This document shows positions 1-8,493 of a stretch of 64,000 bases of DNA, one piece after another (the first letter of the stretch is position 1; the number at the start of each line of letters is the position of its first letter). The position numbers and the translations under genes were made by a program. Source of the DNA: Limnohabitans sp. (GTDB taxonomy: Bacteria; Pseudomonadota; Gammaproteobacteria; Burkholderiales; Burkholderiaceae_C). The notes below the pieces were generated by a model. The model was not told the origin of the DNA. It made no database searches and was given only the letters and a program-made list of their open reading frames with translations. The DNA is taken from the NCBI RefSeq assembly GCF_017848645.1, contig NZ_JAFEIF010000051.1:17591-81590 (forward strand), read 5' to 3'.

Positions 1-218
1 ACGACCCCACCAACTTGGTGCAACTGGTGCTGTACGGCGGCTACGGTCCCGCCACCCAAGGCCACCCCCGCCCCTTTGGCATGCCCCCTGCGGTGCTGGA
101 CCTGCAAGACCGCGACATCGCGGCCGTGCTCACCCACCTGCGCACCCGCTGGGGAAATCAAGCCAGCGAGGTCACGCCCCTACAAGTCAACCGGATCCGG
201 GCAGCGCAAGGCGGTTGA
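1..218 (+). CDS. C-terminal end of a cytochrome c family protein (partial)
   Basis: The window opens inside this gene; only about 70 C-terminal residues are visible, read in frame from base 3 to the TGA at 216-218. The segment has the GGYGPAT and PRPFGMPP motifs typical of the distal part of class I cytochrome c domains in membrane-bound dehydrogenase cytochrome subunits; the Met of GMPP is the expected axial haem ligand. The haem-binding CxxCH lies upstream, outside the window. The tail ending WGNQA...R is like that of alcohol/aldehyde/gluconate dehydrogenase cytochrome subunits. A periplasmic electron-transfer role is inferred from the family. The full architecture and number of haems cannot be told. 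Confidence 0.75.
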   Translation, partial: DPTNLVQLVLYGGYGPATQGHPRPFGMPPAVLDLQDRDIAAVLTHLRTRWGNQASEVTPLQVNRIRAAQGG

Positions 219-284
219 ACCCAGGCCCTCGGCTTGTCAACTTCGGCACCGCCTGATCGGCCCAAAGCCTCTAACATCGCGTTC

Positions 285-1040
285 ATGACCTCACACCTGT
301 ACATCCTCACTGGCGCTTCACGCGGCATGGGCTTGGCCATGGCCGAGCAACTGCTGCAAAAGGGCAACGCCCTGCTGTGCATCTCGCGCCACGCCAACCC
401 CGACCTGGCCCTGGCCGCCCAAAAAGCCAACGTGCCGCTCACGCAATGGACCCACGACCTGGCCGATGGCCAAGGCGCCAGCGAGCGCCTGCGCGCGTGG
501 CTGCAAAGCCAGAACCCGGCGGATTTTGCCAGCGCCAGCCTGATCAACAACGCGGGCGTCATCCCGCCCATCGCGCCGCTGCGCCAGTCCCAGCCCGCCG
601 ATCTGGCCCTGGCCCTGCGTGTGGGCCTGGAAGCGCCCATGGCGCTGAGTGCGGCGTTTTTGGGAGCCACAGACCACTGGCCCTTGCCGCGCAAAGTGCT
701 CAACATTTCTTCGGGCCTGGGGCGCTACCCCATGGCCTCCCAAGCAGGCTACTGCGCCGCCAAAGCTGGCATGGACCACTTCACCCGCTGCCTGGCGCTG
801 GACGAAGCCCTGCACCCCAACGGCGCACGCGTCTGCTCGCTCGCGCCCGGCGTGATCGACACCGACATGCAGGTGCAGCTGCGCGGTGCGGCGGGCGAGG
901 CTTTCCCGGACCAGTCGAAGTTTTTGCAACTCAAAGCCCAAGGCCAGCTCAGCTCGCCAGCACAGGCGGCCGAGCAGGTGCTGCGCTTTTTGGCCCGGCC
1001 CGACTTCGGCCGCGAACCCGTGGCCGACGTGCGGGGCTGA
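285..1040 (+). CDS. SDR family NAD(P)-dependent oxidoreductase
   Basis: A 251-residue classical short-chain dehydrogenase. The dinucleotide-binding glycine motif TGASRGMG is at residues 9-16, NNAG at 88-91, the catalytic Ser in ISS at 141-143, and YCAAK (Y156, K160) gives the YxxxK active site. The reading frame is open to a TTG at 234, but the ATG at 285 puts the glycine motif at the usual distance from the N terminus, so I chose it. SDRs of this shape reduce carbonyls or oxidise alcohols with NADP(H); the overall pattern is nearest to sepiapterin/benzil-reductase-like members, but the substrate cannot be read from sequence. It follows the cytochrome fragment by 66 bases and precedes the thiolase, with no clear operon link. 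Confidence 0.85.
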   Translation: MTSHLYILTGASRGMGLAMAEQLLQKGNALLCISRHANPDLALAAQKANVPLTQWTHDLADGQGASERLRAWLQSQNPADFASASLINNAGVIPPIAPLRQSQPADLALALRVGLEAPMALSAAFLGATDHWPLPRKVLNISSGLGRYPMASQAGYCAAKAGMDHFTRCLALDEALHPNGARVCSLAPGVIDTDMQVQLRGAAGEAFPDQSKFLQLKAQGQLSSPAQAAEQVLRFLARPDFGREPVADVRG

Positions 1041-1163
1041 AAGCCACGGGCGCGTCCCAACCCGCCCAGCCAACTTGTCAGGCCGCTGTAGCCATGGTGC
1101 CTGACACTGATTGGTGTTGTACCCCTTGCCCATTTGTCAATTTTTTAAATCTGGAGACCTCCC

Positions 1164-2348
1164 ATGAGCCGTGAAGTTGTTGTTGTCAGCGGTGTGCGCA
1201 CCGCCATTGGTACCTTTGGTGGCAGCCTCAAAGACATCCCGCCCACCGAGCTGGCCGCGCAAGTCGTGCGCGAAGCCCTGTCCCGCGCGGGCACCGACGG
1301 CCAAGACGTCGGCCATGTGGTGTTTGGCCATGTGGTCAACACCGAACCCAAAGACATGTATTTGTCCCGTGTGGCGGCCATCAACGGCGGCTGCGGCGAA
1401 ACCACCCCCGCTTACAACGTGAACCGCCTGTGCGGCTCAGGCCTGCAGGCCATCGTGAACGCCAGCCAGTCCATCTTGCTGGGCGACTGCGACATCGCCA
1501 TTGGCGGTGGTGCAGAAAACATGAGCCGCGCGCCTTACGCCAGCCTGGCCACCCGCTTTGGCGCACGCATGGGCGACACCAAAATGATCGACATGATGAT
1601 CGGTGCCCTGCACGACCCCTTCCACAACATCCACATGGGCGTGACCGCCGAAAACGTGGCCGCCAAATACGGCATCACCCGCGAGATGCAGGACGCCCTG
1701 GCGCTGGAAAGCCACAACCGCGCCGAGCGCGCCACCGCCGCCGGTTACTTCAAAGACCAGATCATGCCGGTCATGCTCAAGAGCAAAAAAGGCGACGTGG
1801 CCTACGCCACCGACGAGCATTTCCGCCCCGGCTGCAAGCTCGAAGACATGGCCAAGCTCAAGCCCGTGTTCGTGAAGGAAAACGGCACCGTGACCGCGGG
1901 CAACGCCTCGGGCATCAACGACGCCGCTGCCGCCGTGGTGCTGATGGAAGCCGGCGCCGCCAAGGCCCGTGGTGCCAAGCCCATGGCCCGCTTGGTCGGT
2001 TATGCCCACACAGGCCTGGACCCTAAGATCATGGGCGTGGGCCCCATCAGCGCCACACAAGCCGTGCTCAAGAAAACCGGCCTGAGTGTGAACGACCTGG
2101 ACGTGATCGAGGCCAACGAAGCCTTTGCCGCCCAAGCCTGCGCCGTGACGCGCGAGCTGGGCCTGGACCCGGCTAAGGTCAACCCCAACGGCTCGGGCAT
2201 CTCGCTGGGCCACCCCATTGGCGCGACGGGCGCGCTGATCACGGTCAAAGCCCTGTACGAGCTGCAGCGTGTGAACGGCCGCTACGCGCTGGTGACCATG
2301 TGCATCGGCGGCGGCCAGGGCATCGCGGCGATTTTTGAGCGCATGTGA
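1164..2348 (+). CDS. bktB: Acetyl-CoA C-acyltransferase (beta-ketothiolase, BktB type)
   Basis: A 394-residue thiolase that condenses or cleaves acyl-CoA with acetyl-CoA. The catalytic Cys90 is in NRLCGSG, His350 in GHPIGATGA and Cys380 in CIGGGQG, so all three active-site residues are present and the length is standard. The N terminus (REVVVVSGVRTAIGTFGG) closely resembles Cupriavidus BktB, which accepts C4-C5 substrates and feeds polyhydroxyalkanoate or beta-oxidation pathways; the assignment to BktB rather than PhaA is from memory of the family. A GGAGA ribosome site precedes the ATG. It stands alone: no phaB or phaC is nearby, and a strong bidirectional terminator follows. Confidence 0.88.
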   Translation: MSREVVVVSGVRTAIGTFGGSLKDIPPTELAAQVVREALSRAGTDGQDVGHVVFGHVVNTEPKDMYLSRVAAINGGCGETTPAYNVNRLCGSGLQAIVNASQSILLGDCDIAIGGGAENMSRAPYASLATRFGARMGDTKMIDMMIGALHDPFHNIHMGVTAENVAAKYGITREMQDALALESHNRAERATAAGYFKDQIMPVMLKSKKGDVAYATDEHFRPGCKLEDMAKLKPVFVKENGTVTAGNASGINDAAAAVVLMEAGAAKARGAKPMARLVGYAHTGLDPKIMGVGPISATQAVLKKTGLSVNDLDVIEANEAFAAQACAVTRELGLDPAKVNPNGSGISLGHPIGATGALITVKALYELQRVNGRYALVTMCIGGGQGIAAIFERM

Positions 2349-2366
2349 TGCGGGGCTGACCCGAAC

Positions 2367-2400
2367 GAAAAATGGGCATCACAAGATGCCCATTTTTTTC
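2367..2400 (+). terminator. Bidirectional rho-independent terminator
   Basis: Arms AATGGGCATC / GATGCCCATT flank an ACAA loop, with A residues before and a run of seven T after. It lies between the convergent thiolase and ridA-like genes and can serve both. Confidence 0.9.
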
Positions 2401-2430
2401 GTCCCTACCCGCCTCCTGTGTCAGGGCCAG

Positions 2431-2790
2431 TCAGGGTTTGACTGCCGCCGTGACCACCACCTCGATCAAATAGACGGGATTGGCCAGCGCCGCCTGCACA
2501 GTGGCCCGAGGTGGCGCGCTGCCTGCCACCACCCAGGCGTCCCACACCTCGTTCATGGCGGTGATGTCGGCAATGTCTTTGAGGTAAATCTGGGTGCGCA
2601 GGATGCGGGTTTTGTCGCTGCCCGCCTCGGCCAGGCGCAGCTCGATCTGCTGCAACACATCGGCCGTTTGGCTGCGGATGTCGGTGGCCTCGCACTCGGG
2701 GACCATGCCCGCCAGGTAGACCACGCCATTGAAAACCGCCGCTTCACTCAAACGTGCGGCCACATGCAGCCGCTGGATGTCTGTGCTCAT
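2431..2790 (-). CDS. RidA family protein (YjgF/YER057c/UK114)
   Basis: A 119-residue protein of the Rid family, which as trimers deaminate reactive enamine/imine intermediates from PLP enzymes. The C-terminal signature PPRATVQAALANP with the conserved Arg, followed by LIEVVVTAA, matches the family, as does the internal TRILRTQIYLKD segment. Length is close to the family norm of about 125. The start ATG overlaps the plsY stop in an ATGA, so translation is probably coupled and the two genes form an operon. It may be a Rid subgroup other than RidA itself because the N-terminal half is divergent. Confidence 0.82.
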   Translation of the reverse strand: MSTDIQRLHVAARLSEAAVFNGVVYLAGMVPECEATDIRSQTADVLQQIELRLAEAGSDKTRILRTQIYLKDIADITAMNEVWDAWVVAGSAPPRATVQAALANPVYLIEVVVTAAVKP

Positions 2791-3416
2791 GGTTTTTTCC
2801 CTCCAAATTTTGACTCGGTGCCGTCCAAGAGACGGTGGATGTTTTCACGGTGACGCCAAACCAACAGCAAGGCCATGGCCGACAGGCTCAAGACCTCGGG
2901 CGCCGTGGCCTGCCAAGCCACACCGTTGCCAAACAGGTAAAAGACCGGCGCGAACACGGCCGCCACCATGGAGGCCAAGGACACGTAGCGGCTGAAATAC
3001 AAGACGATGGCAAAGCTCAACACCGTGGCCAGCGCCAGCGTGCCGTGCACGCCAATGACCACACCCACCGCCGTGGCCACACCTTTGCCCCCCACAAAAC
3101 CGAAAAACACCGGGTACAGGTGGCCGAGAAAGGCCGCCAGACCGGCCAGGGCGGCGATGTCCGGACCCAGACCGTATTGAGGCCCCCAAGACAGCACCAT
3201 GGCCACCGGCAACCAGCCTTTGAAGGCGTCCAAGACCAAGGTCAGGATCGCCGCCTTTTTGCTGCCCGAGCGCAGCACATTGGTGGCCCCCGGGTTTTTG
3301 CTGCCGTAGCTGCGCGGGTCGTTCAGGCCCATCAAACGGCTCACGATCACTGCAAAACTGAGCGAACCCAACACATAACTGGCCAGCACCACGGCCACCG
3401 GAATCAACACATCCAT
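2787..3416 (-). CDS. plsY: Glycerol-3-phosphate acyltransferase PlsY
   Basis: A 209-residue integral membrane protein that acylates sn-glycerol-3-phosphate from acyl-phosphate, the first step of phospholipid synthesis. All three conserved PlsY loops are visible: YGSKNPGATNVLR, GHLYPVFFGFVGGKGVATA and RHRENIHRLLDGTE. Five or so hydrophobic segments span the chain. The N terminus is a typical first transmembrane segment. It is transcribed ahead of the ridA-like gene with a 4-base overlap. The ybaK gene lies 28 bases upstream on the same strand and may be part of the same transcript. Confidence 0.93.
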   Translation of the reverse strand: MDVLIPVAVVLASYVLGSLSFAVIVSRLMGLNDPRSYGSKNPGATNVLRSGSKKAAILTLVLDAFKGWLPVAMVLSWGPQYGLGPDIAALAGLAAFLGHLYPVFFGFVGGKGVATAVGVVIGVHGTLALATVLSFAIVLYFSRYVSLASMVAAVFAPVFYLFGNGVAWQATAPEVLSLSAMALLLVWRHRENIHRLLDGTESKFGGKKP

Positions 3417-3444
3417 CGAAAGCTCCCTTGTTCTTGTACGGGCG

Positions 3445-3936
3445 TCATTCTGCCAGCGCGCAGTTCACCGGCTGGGCGTGCAGCAGTTGCACACACACCT
3501 GCGGGTCGATGCCGACCAGATAACCGCGCCTGCCGCCGTTGATGCAGATGCGCGGCAAAGCCAGGATGGTTTCCTCGATGAAGACCGGCATCACACGGCG
3601 CGTGGCAAAGGGCGAGGTGCCCCCCACCAGGTAACCGCTGTGCCGGTTGGCCACCTCGGGGGCGCAGGGCTCGACCGACTTCAAGCCGATCTGCCGCGCC
3701 AGGTTTTTGGTCGACACCTTGCGGTTGCCGTGCATCAGCACCACCAGCGGCTTGGCGTCCTGGTCCTGCATGATCAAGGTTTTGACCACCGCAAACGGGT
3801 CCATGCCCAGCACCTGCGCGCTGTGCTGAGCGCCGCCATGCTCCAGGTACTCGTAGGGGTGCTCGGTGAAACTCACCCCCTGCTGGCGCAAGAGCGCCGT
3901 GGCCGGGGTTTCACTGACTTTGTCTTTCTTGGCCAT
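3445..3936 (-). CDS. ybaK: Cys-tRNA(Pro)/Cys-tRNA(Cys) deacylase YbaK
   Basis: A 163-residue protein of the YbaK/EbsC branch of the INS (ProX-like) trans-editing family, which hydrolyses Cys mischarged on tRNA(Pro). The sequence starts MAKKDKVSETPATALLRQ, has the family's central KTLIMQD and HGNRKVSTKNLAR segments with the catalytic lysine region, and the GGTSPFATRR and INGGRRGYLVGIDP motifs. Length matches the family (about 155-165). It sits upstream of plsY on the same strand; this proximity says nothing about function. Confidence 0.9.
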   Translation of the reverse strand: MAKKDKVSETPATALLRQQGVSFTEHPYEYLEHGGAQHSAQVLGMDPFAVVKTLIMQDQDAKPLVVLMHGNRKVSTKNLARQIGLKSVEPCAPEVANRHSGYLVGGTSPFATRRVMPVFIEETILALPRICINGGRRGYLVGIDPQVCVQLLHAQPVNCALAE

Positions 3937-3958
3937 GGCCCGATATCACCAAGCCAAA

Positions 3959-5020
3959 TCACAGCGCCGGGTCGCGGATGTCCCAGCGGATGGCGTCAAT
4001 GGCCTTGAGCACCTCGGGCGAGAGCTGGGTGTCCCAGGCGGTCAGGTCTTCGTTGAGCTGCGCCACCGAGGTCACACCGATGATGGTGCTGGCCACGCTC
4101 CAGCGGTGGTAGCAAAACGCCAGCGCCATCTGGGTGGGCGTCATGCCGTTGTCGCGTGCCAACTGGTTGTAGCGGCGGGCAGCGGCCAAGGCCTCAGGGC
4201 GGGCCCAACGCTGTTTGCGCATGGAATCGTAGCGGGCAATGCGACCACCGTCGGGCACCAGTGGGCCAGTGAAATCGGCGTTGTCGTACTTGCCCGTGAG
4301 CAAACCAAAGGCCAAAGGCGAATAAGCGAGCAAGGACACGTTCAGGCGGTGGCAGGTTTCATCCAACGCGTTGTCATAGGTGCGGTTCACCAGGCAATAA
4401 GGGTTTTGGATCGTGGCCACACGCGGCAGGCCATGCTGCTCGGCCAGACGCACAAACTCGTGCACACCATAAGGCGTTTCGTTGGACAGGCCGATGTAAC
4501 GCACTTTGCCTGCTTTCACCAATTTGGCCAGGGCTTCGAGCTGCTCGTGGATCGGGGTGACCGACTTGTCTTTGGCGGGGTCAAAGTAGCTCATGCCAAA
4601 CACCGGCACATGGCGCTCGGGCCAGTGGATCTGGTACAGGTCGATCACATCGGTTTGCAGGCGGCGCAGGCTGCCGTCGCAGGCGTTCAAGATGTCTTGG
4701 CCGGTCATGCCCGAGCCTTCACGGATCCAGGGCATGCCCCGCGAAGGACCCGCCACTTTGGTGGCCAGCACCAGCTTTTCGCGGGCACCGGGGTTCTTGG
4801 CGAACCAGTTGCCAATGTAGGTCTCCGTCAGGCCGCAAGTGTCCGCCGTGGCGGGCACAGCGTACATCTCGGCCGTGTCGAGGAAGTTGATGCCGGACGC
4901 CAGGGAGCGGTCCAAAATCGCGTGCGAATCGGCTTCGTTGACCTGTTGGCCGAAGGTCATGGTGCCCAGGCAAATCGGGGTCACTTGCAGGTCGGATTGA
5001 CCGAGTTGAACGAGTTTCAT
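3959..5020 (-). CDS. tas: NADP(H)-dependent aldo-keto reductase, Tas-like
   Basis: A 353-residue TIM-barrel aldo-keto reductase. The start at 5020 (MKLVQLG) is chosen because an AGGAC ribosome site lies just upstream; the frame is open a further 20 codons without support. GTMTFGQQ near residue 20, D-TAEMY (catalytic Asp and Tyr), the ATKVAGPSRG segment with the catalytic Lys, QIHWPER, and GLSNETPYG are all as in E. coli Tas. Family members reduce aldehydes and ketones; E. coli Tas was found as a suppressor of tyrosine auxotrophy. The stop is 22 bases before the ybaK start, so the run acyl ligase-tas-ybaK-plsY-ridA may be one transcription unit. Confidence 0.85.
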   Translation of the reverse strand: MKLVQLGQSDLQVTPICLGTMTFGQQVNEADSHAILDRSLASGINFLDTAEMYAVPATADTCGLTETYIGNWFAKNPGAREKLVLATKVAGPSRGMPWIREGSGMTGQDILNACDGSLRRLQTDVIDLYQIHWPERHVPVFGMSYFDPAKDKSVTPIHEQLEALAKLVKAGKVRYIGLSNETPYGVHEFVRLAEQHGLPRVATIQNPYCLVNRTYDNALDETCHRLNVSLLAYSPLAFGLLTGKYDNADFTGPLVPDGGRIARYDSMRKQRWARPEALAAARRYNQLARDNGMTPTQMALAFCYHRWSVASTIIGVTSVAQLNEDLTAWDTQLSPEVLKAIDAIRWDIRDPAL

Positions 5021-5099
5021 GGTGTGTCCTGTGTTGAATTCAAGCCAGCGGGTGTGCCCCGGGTGGGGAAACAAGGCCATCGATTGATTTTGTCACGCG

Positions 5100-6881
5100 T
5101 CAACGCGCTTGGGCATGCAGCGCTGTCGCGCGTGCTTCTTCCTGTAGCCGCAGCACCCGCCTCTGCACCTTGCCCGTGGTGGTCATGGGCAGCTGGTCGA
5201 TGAACTCGATCTCTTTGGGGTATTCGTAGGGGGCCAGCAGACCCTTCACATGGGCCTGCAGTTCGCGGCGTGCCTCGTCGTCAAAGCTGGCCTGGCCAGG
5301 CCCGGTGGGCCTGCGGGCCTGCCAGTCGGGCGACAGCACCACATAGGCCTTGACCACAGCGCCCCGGTCTGCGTCGGGCTTGGGCACCACGGCGGCGTTC
5401 TGCACCGCCGGGTGCTTGACCAGGCAGTTCTCGATCTCGCCCGGCCCGATGCGGTAACCGGCGGCTTTGAACATGTCGTCGGTGCGGCCTTGGTACCAAA
5501 GGTAGCCGTCCTCGTCCGCCACCGCCATGTCGCCCGTGCGGCACCAGTCGCCCGTGTATTTGGCCTTCGTGGCCTTGTCGTTGTTCCAGTAGCCCAAAAA
5601 GAACACCGGATCGGGCTGGCCGTGCACATCGAATCGGTTCACCGCCACTTCGCCGGGTGTACCGGCCGGGCACAGCTGGCCGGCCTCGTCGATGACCGCG
5701 ACCTGATGGCCGGGGTAGCCCTTGCCCATGCTGCCGGGCTTGGCGGGCCACAGGCGGGTGCAGTTGCCCACCACGTAGTTGATCTCGGTCTGGCCGAACA
5801 TCTCGTTCACCGTCACGCCCATCTGCTGCTGGACATACGCAAACACCGCGTCACCCACCGCCTCGCCCGCGCTCATCATGGCTTGCAGCTTGAGCTTGTA
5901 ACGGGCCTTCACATCGGGCACGGCCTTCATCATGGCTTTGAGCGCGGTGGGGAACAAAAAGGTATGCGTCACGCCGTGGCTTTGCAAAATCTCAAACGCC
6001 GCTTCGGGTGAAAAGCGCCCATTGAAGGCCACGATGGGCCGTCCAAAGTACAGGCTGGGCAGCAACGCGTCCATCAGCCCACCTGTCCAGGCCCAGTCGG
6101 CGGGCGACCAGAACACGGCTTTGGACGGGCGGCTGGCGTCAAACGGGTCAAAACCAAACCAGTTCTGGCTGCACACAAAGCCCGTCAGGTTGCCGATCAG
6201 TGCCCGGTGCGGGATGAGCGCGCCCTTGGGGTTGCCGGTGGTGCCGCTGGTGTAGATCAACACCGCCGGGTCTTCGGCCAGGGTGCTCACGGCTTTGAAG
6301 GATGCGACCTGGCTGGCCATGGCTTGCGCGTAATCCAGGTCGGCCGATGCCCCTGCGGGCCCCACCCCAATCAGAGTTTGCAAACCGGGGCAGTCGGGCC
6401 GGGCCTGTTGCAGGGCCTGCACGGTGGATTCGTCGCACACCGCCACACGGGCCTGGCTGTCGTTGATGCGAAAGGACAGCGCCTCCGGCCCAAACAGCAT
6501 GGACAGCGGCATGGCCACCGCCCCCATTTGCAGCACCGCCATGTAGGCCACGGCGGTTTCAAAACGCTGGGGCAGCACAATCGCCACACGGTCGCCGCGC
6601 TGCACGCCCTGCGCCTGCAGCACCCGGCTCAAGCGGTTGGCCGCAGTTTGCAGTTGGCCAAAGGTCCAGCTCTGGCCTAGGCCCTGAGCCGCCACATGCT
6701 CCCGAATGGCGACGCGCCGGGCCGTGGCGGGCTGCGCAGCCCACTGGCCGCAGCAAGCCTGCGCCATGTTGAAGCGCTTGGGCACCTTCCAGCCAAAGCC
6801 GTGGTGGATGGCGGGGTAGCGGTCTGCCGTGCCTTGGGTAGGTTGGGGGGTTCGGCGGTCCTGGTTGCGACTGACGCTCAT
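5100..6881 (-). CDS. Acyl-CoA synthetase (AMP-forming), acetyl/medium-chain type
   Basis: A 593-residue member of the ANL superfamily. The P-loop-like motif TSGTTGNPKG is at 211-220, the A5-type region MFGQTEINYVVGN follows in the middle, YTGDWCRTGDMAV and GRTDDMFKAAGYRIGPGEIE mark the hinge, and the catalytic Lys571 lies in TTTGKVQRR. The enzyme should activate a carboxylic acid to the acyl-AMP and then the CoA thioester. The pattern resembles the ACSM/AcsA-like group, so short or medium-chain acids are likely, but I cannot fix the substrate. It is divergent from the alpha/beta hydrolase gene with only 13 bases between start codons, so the two promoters must overlap the opposite coding regions. 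Confidence 0.88.
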   Translation of the reverse strand: MSVSRNQDRRTPQPTQGTADRYPAIHHGFGWKVPKRFNMAQACCGQWAAQPATARRVAIREHVAAQGLGQSWTFGQLQTAANRLSRVLQAQGVQRGDRVAIVLPQRFETAVAYMAVLQMGAVAMPLSMLFGPEALSFRINDSQARVAVCDESTVQALQQARPDCPGLQTLIGVGPAGASADLDYAQAMASQVASFKAVSTLAEDPAVLIYTSGTTGNPKGALIPHRALIGNLTGFVCSQNWFGFDPFDASRPSKAVFWSPADWAWTGGLMDALLPSLYFGRPIVAFNGRFSPEAAFEILQSHGVTHTFLFPTALKAMMKAVPDVKARYKLKLQAMMSAGEAVGDAVFAYVQQQMGVTVNEMFGQTEINYVVGNCTRLWPAKPGSMGKGYPGHQVAVIDEAGQLCPAGTPGEVAVNRFDVHGQPDPVFFLGYWNNDKATKAKYTGDWCRTGDMAVADEDGYLWYQGRTDDMFKAAGYRIGPGEIENCLVKHPAVQNAAVVPKPDADRGAVVKAYVVLSPDWQARRPTGPGQASFDDEARRELQAHVKGLLAPYEYPKEIEFIDQLPMTTTGKVQRRVLRLQEEARATALHAQAR

Positions 6882-6894
6882 CGTGTGTCTCCTT

Positions 6895-7821
6895 ATGATC
6901 GAAAGTATGTACCAAGTTCAACGCGAATCACAAAGCCACTGGGTGCCGCTGCGCGGCTGCCGTTACCACGTCCGCCAATGGGGCCAGGCCCAGCCAGGCG
7001 TCACCCCCCTTGTTTTGGCCCACGGCTGGATGGACGTGGCCGCCTCGTACCAGTTCATGGTGGATGCCTTCAGCGAGGCGTTTGTCAGCCAACGCCCCAT
7101 CATCGCCATGGACTGGCGCGGCTACGGCCTGACCGAGACCCCACCTACCGACAGCTATTGGTTCCCCGATTACCTGGCCGATCTGGACGCGCTGCTCGAC
7201 GCGCTCTACCCCGGCCAAGCCATTGACCTGGTCGGCCACAGCATGGGCGGCAACGTGGTCATGATGTATGCAGGCAGCCGCCCCGAGCGCATCCGCCGCC
7301 TGGTCAACCTCGAAGGCTTTGGCATGGCCGCCACGCAGCCTGCCCAAGCGCCCACCCGCATGGCCCAGTGGCTCGACGAGCTCAAAGCGCAACGCGCGGG
7401 CGACAACACGCTCAAGCCCTACCCCGACGCCGCAGGCGTGGCGGCCCGCCTGATGAAGACCAACACCCGCCTGGGCCAGGACAAAGCCGACTGGCTGGCC
7501 CAGCACTGGGCACAAGCGGGCACAGATGGGCAGTGGCGCATCCTGGGCGACTCGGCACACAAGGTCATCAACCCGTATCTGTTCCACGTCGAAGAAGCGC
7601 TGGCCATGTACCGCCGCATCAGTGCTCCGGTGCTGGTGGTGGAAGCTTCGGACGACTCGCTCAGCCAGTGGTGGAAAGGCAAATACACATTGGCAGAGTT
7701 TCACGAGCGCCTGAAGTCCGTGCCCACCCTTGAAAAGGCCACGATTCAGGACGCCGGACACATGCTGCAGCACGACCAGCCGCAAGCGCTGGCTGCCCTG
7801 CTGGAAAACTTCCTGCGCTGA
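6895..7821 (+). CDS. Alpha/beta fold hydrolase
   Basis: A 308-residue alpha/beta hydrolase. The oxyanion-hole segment LAHGWMDV, the nucleophile elbow GHSMGG (Ser116) and the C-terminal DAGHMLQHD (His289) give the catalytic triad, with WRGYGLTE as in epoxide-hydrolase and lipase-like members. The open frame extends upstream to 6829, but that part overlaps the opposite gene; ATG 6895 (or 6907) fits the first strand better. Substrate is unknown; it is adjacent and divergent to the acyl-CoA ligase, which hints at ester or thioester breakdown. Confidence 0.82.
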   Translation: MIESMYQVQRESQSHWVPLRGCRYHVRQWGQAQPGVTPLVLAHGWMDVAASYQFMVDAFSEAFVSQRPIIAMDWRGYGLTETPPTDSYWFPDYLADLDALLDALYPGQAIDLVGHSMGGNVVMMYAGSRPERIRRLVNLEGFGMAATQPAQAPTRMAQWLDELKAQRAGDNTLKPYPDAAGVAARLMKTNTRLGQDKADWLAQHWAQAGTDGQWRILGDSAHKVINPYLFHVEEALAMYRRISAPVLVVEASDDSLSQWWKGKYTLAEFHERLKSVPTLEKATIQDAGHMLQHDQPQALAALLENFLR

Positions 7822-7865
7822 GTCGGGCTCTACAATCTGCGGTCTTTTGGATCAACACCTTCCCC

Positions 7866-8411
7866 ATGCAGCTTTTTGTTCGCCACCTCCACCGAGGGCC
7901 TGCGCTGGCCCTGGCCTTGTTTCTGGGCTTGGCCTGTGCGCCCGCCTTGGCGCAAAAGCCCACAAGCTACTGTCCCTCATTTTTGGCCGTCGAAGGCGCA
8001 CCCGAGCCGACACACCGGGGTGAAATCAGCTTCTCCCCCTACACCTACCACTGGAGCCGCAGCCCGGAGCACAAACATGTGGTGCTCGTGTCCGTGGACG
8101 AGCAGCTGCCGGGTAACCGCTTGTGCGGCGTGAGCCTGTTCAGCAACTCCTTCGGGCAGCCTTCGGTTTACGTGTATGCCGGCCAGCAGTTCAACGGCGT
8201 GCTGGGCGTCCCCCAGCTGTTCGTCAAGCTCACGGCTGGCATTTTGTACGGCTACGTTCAGCCTTATGAGGACAAAGTCCCCTTGAACTACAACGGTTTT
8301 TCGCCCGCCATCATCCCCGTCATCGGCTACCAGCTCACCCCTCACGACTCGGTGCAACTCAAAGTCCTGGGCAATGCCGGGCTGATGTTCTCGTACGGAC
8401 GCCGCTTTTAA
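7866..8411 (+). CDS. Secreted or outer-membrane beta-strand-rich protein of unknown function
   Basis: A 181-residue protein with a clear Sec signal peptide (basic start, hydrophobic core LALALFLGLACA, cleavage after APALA-Q near residue 29). The mature part is rich in alternating aromatic/hydrophobic strands and ends in an aromatic residue (RRF), which is the usual recognition feature of small outer-membrane barrels. The layout recalls PagP-size barrels, but I do not recognise catalytic residues. Similar proteins are common in Comamonadaceae. It is placed between the hydrolase and prfB with its own start; no operon is apparent. Confidence 0.6.
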   Translation: MQLFVRHLHRGPALALALFLGLACAPALAQKPTSYCPSFLAVEGAPEPTHRGEISFSPYTYHWSRSPEHKHVVLVSVDEQLPGNRLCGVSLFSNSFGQPSVYVYAGQQFNGVLGVPQLFVKLTAGILYGYVQPYEDKVPLNYNGFSPAIIPVIGYQLTPHDSVQLKVLGNAGLMFSYGRRF

Positions 8412-8460
8412 GTACCCGCTACCGGGGTCCCTCGGGCTCCAGCACAGACAAGTCATGAGA

Positions 8461-8490
8461 AAATGTCCGGTTTACCGAACCGGAGCATTT
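8461..8490 (+). promoter_or_regulatory. Hairpin over the prfB ribosome-binding site
   Basis: AAATG-T-CCGGTT (8461-8472) pairs with AACCGG-A-CATTT (8478-8490) leaving the loop TACCG and one bulged G. The only Shine-Dalgarno-like GGAG of prfB (8482-8485) is inside the stem, and the ATG begins four bases after it. Confidence 0.5.
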
Positions 8491-8493
8491 CCC

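Noticed and set aside
234..284. Longer N terminus for the SDR starting at TTG 234
   Set aside because: Adds 17 residues before the Rossmann strand with no homology; ATG 285 fits the family.
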